A DNA stretch of 64,000 nucleotides from Acuticoccus sp. I52.16.1. GTDB lineage: Bacteria; Pseudomonadota; Alphaproteobacteria; Rhizobiales; Amorphaceae. Below, one piece after another: positions 62,300-64,000 of the stretch. The position numbers were made by a program, and so were the translations under genes. Position 1 is the stretch's first letter; every line of letters starts with the position of its first letter. The stretch lies in the NCBI RefSeq assembly GCF_022865125.1, contig NZ_CP094828.1, positions 1,116,001 to 1,180,000 of the forward strand. The letters are read 5' to 3'. The notes under the pieces were generated by a model. The model made no database searches. It was not told where the DNA came from and saw nothing but the letters and a program-made list of their open reading frames with translations.

Positions 62300-63235
62300 A
62301 TGCGCTTACGTCCCCTCCTCGCCGCCGCGGCCTTCGCGCTCGCCGCCACGCCGGCGGCGGCCGTCGACCTCGGCATCGTCGCCTTCCAGATGTCGTCCGA
62401 CACGCACGCCCGCGTCGCCAACGCCGCCAAGGCCGCGGCCGAGGAGCTCGGCTGGGACGTGACGCTGCTGAACTCCGCCGGCGCCATGCCCGAGCACGCC
62501 GCACAGATCGAGAACCTCATCCAGGCGGACGTGGACGCGATCATCATCGCCATGGGCAAGCCGGTCGAGACCGACGCGCAACTCGCCGAGGCGAAGGCGG
62601 CCGGCATCCCGGTCATCACCGTCGCGTCCGGCGGCAGCCAGCAGACCCTGTTCGACGTGCAGGCCAACGAGTACCAGGTGGGCGCGATGATGGCGCTCTA
62701 CATGCTGGGCGAGCTGGGCTACGAGGGTAAGATCCTGGAGGAGCGGTTCGAGGGCAACGTCGCCACCCGCATCCGCGGCCGCATCCTCGACGCCGTGCTC
62801 GCCGAGAATACCGCGGTGGAGGTCGCCGGGACCCACGCGATGGCCCGGACCAAGAGCTGGCGGGACGACGTGCGCGCCGGCATGGAAGCACTGATCCTCC
62901 AGAACCAAGGCGAGATCGACGGCATCTGGGCCTCGTTCGACGGGCAGGCCTTCATCATCGACGACATCCTCGCCCAGCAGGGCATGGCCAAGGGCGACGT
63001 GGTGCTCGTCTCGGCCGACGGCGGGCCGGAGGCGTACGACCGCATCGCCGATGCGTCGAGCCTCCTGATGGCGACCGTGACGGTGCCGTTCGAGGAGATG
63101 GGCGAGATCGCCGTCGACAGCGTCAAGCGCATCCTGGACGGCGAGAGCGCGACCGACATCACCCCCGGCCCCTACTACCTGGTCGACCCCGTGCTGGTGG
63201 ACCAGTCCAACGTCGCCGAGTACGTCTCCGAGTGA
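62300..63235 (+). CDS. Ribose-type ABC transporter substrate-binding protein
   Basis: The 311-residue periplasmic protein has a signal peptide (MRLRPLLAAAAFALAATPAA) and a Peripla_BP_4 fold: IVAFQMSSDTHARVANAAKA, QIENLIQADVDAIIIAMGKP and ASFDGQAFIIDDIL. It lies 15 bp after the permease gene. The ATPase start overlaps its stop (GTGA). The ligand is unknown. Confidence 0.92.
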   Translation: MRLRPLLAAAAFALAATPAAAVDLGIVAFQMSSDTHARVANAAKAAAEELGWDVTLLNSAGAMPEHAAQIENLIQADVDAIIIAMGKPVETDAQLAEAKAAGIPVITVASGGSQQTLFDVQANEYQVGAMMALYMLGELGYEGKILEERFEGNVATRIRGRILDAVLAENTAVEVAGTHAMARTKSWRDDVRAGMEALILQNQGEIDGIWASFDGQAFIIDDILAQQGMAKGDVVLVSADGGPEAYDRIADASSLLMATVTVPFEEMGEIAVDSVKRILDGESATDITPGPYYLVDPVLVDQSNVAEYVSE

Positions 63236-63993
63236 CGTCCGCCGCGCCCCTCCTGGCGCTCGAGGGCGTCGGCAAGCGCTACGGCGCGGTGGAGGCGCTC
63301 TCGGGCGTCTCCTTCGCGGTCGGGGCGGGCGAGACCCTGGCGATCTGCGGCGACAACGGCGCCGGCAAGTCGACCTTGATCCGCATCGTCTCCGGAGCGC
63401 AGCCGCCGTCGGCCGGCACCATCCGCCTCGGCGGCGCGCCGGTGACGTTCGCCTCGCCCGCGGACGCGCTCGCCCAGGGCGTCGCGACGATCTACCAGGA
63501 CCTCGCCCTGGCGCCGACGATGACGATCGCGCAGAACGTCTTCCTCGGCTCGGAGCTACGGCGGCGCGTGCTGCCGGGGCTCTACGTCCTCGACAAGCGG
63601 CGCATGGCGCGTGAGGCCGCCGCGCATCTCGCCCGCCTGCGCCTCGCGGTGCCGGACATGGGCCGGCGCGTCGCCGACCTCTCCGGCGGCCAGCGCCAGG
63701 CGGTCGCCATCGCGCGGGCGCTGCGGTGGCAGGCGCGCATCGTCATCATGGACGAGCCGACGGCCGCCCTCGGCGTGCGCGAGACGCGGCTGGTCCTGTC
63801 GCTCATCAAGGAGATCGCGGCGCAGGGGATCACGGTGATCCTCATCAGCCACAACATGGCCGACGTGGTGGAGGTCGCCGAGCGCGCCCTGGTGCTCAAG
63901 GCCGGCCGCCTGGTGCGCGACACGCCGCTCGACGGCTGGACCGCCGACGACCTCTCCCACGTCATCATGAGCCACGAGACCGCCGCCGCCTGA
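63232..63993 (+). CDS. Sugar ABC transporter ATP-binding protein, single domain
   Basis: The 253-residue ATPase starts with GTG at 63232. It has Walker A CGDNGAGKST, Q-loop YQDLALAPTMT, the signature LSGGQRQAVAIARAL and Walker B IVIMDEPTAALGVRET. It is a single nucleotide-binding domain of the RbsA N-half type (as in FrcA), so two copies would pair in the transporter. It ends 7 bp before the window edge. Confidence 0.93.
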   Translation: MTSAAPLLALEGVGKRYGAVEALSGVSFAVGAGETLAICGDNGAGKSTLIRIVSGAQPPSAGTIRLGGAPVTFASPADALAQGVATIYQDLALAPTMTIAQNVFLGSELRRRVLPGLYVLDKRRMAREAAAHLARLRLAVPDMGRRVADLSGGQRQAVAIARALRWQARIVIMDEPTAALGVRETRLVLSLIKEIAAQGITVILISHNMADVVEVAERALVLKAGRLVRDTPLDGWTADDLSHVIMSHETAAA

Positions 63994-64000
63994 GGCTCGG

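Overview
The window is GC-rich (roughly 70% by eye), densely coded DNA of an alphaproteobacterium. An FtcR/Rem-type flagellar regulator, an AcdR-AcdS pair, HWE-type kinase signalling, C4-type HemA and the ribosomal gene order all point to the Hyphomicrobiales (Rhizobiales). A marine Acuticoccus-like genus is a guess from overall character, not something shown by the sequence.

Layout. 1-2.2 kb: minus-strand MoxR ATPase and DUF58 protein (the latter runs off the left edge), then an Lrp/AsnC regulator divergent from ACC deaminase (acdS). 3.3-8.2 kb: a hydrolase-like/sulfotransferase-like fusion, a HiPIP-like Fe-S protein, a PucC/bacteriochlorophyll-associated membrane protein and 5-aminolevulinate synthase (hemA). 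8.3-12 kb: RlpA, a glutathione transferase, cheZ and cheY, and the flagellar regulator ftcR. 12.3-15.3 kb: an exported metallo-beta-lactamase-fold protein, an intact IS630-family insertion sequence and an EamA transporter. 15.4-21.8 kb: a PAS/HWE histidine kinase coupled to a receiver protein, the groES-groEL operon with a CIRCE operator and a CRP-type site, a methyltransferase and an unknown membrane-anchored protein.

21.8-44.4 kb is one long minus-strand block of translation genes: rpsL, rpsG, a DUF4189-like secreted protein, fusA, tuf, a radC-family gene, then S10, spc and alpha operon genes from rpsJ to rplQ, with secY, adk and rpoA in their usual order. Several long non-coding gaps, terminators and structured leaders divide the block. 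Two non-ribosomal genes (a DUF4189-like gene and radC) sit inside it, and rpoC is not directly upstream of rpsL.

44.7-64 kb is a catabolic and transport region: a PhyH-type dioxygenase, a LysE exporter, creatinase, a LysR regulator, a DapA-family lyase/synthase, an atypical SDR, an amidase, an M81 (MlrC) peptidase, a complete Dpp/Opp-type peptide ABC transporter, an FGGY sugar kinase and a ribose-type sugar ABC transporter. Tight start/stop overlaps suggest import of a peptide- or amide-like nitrogen compound and of a sugar or polyol, each with dedicated cytoplasmic enzymes.

No CRISPR array, rRNA gene, prophage or obvious defence system was seen. The most interesting points are the pigment-associated PucC-type gene beside hemA and a HiPIP, the structured leaders of the alpha and S10 operons, the foreign genes inside the ribosomal block, and two proteins that keep their fold motifs but lack an expected catalytic residue.
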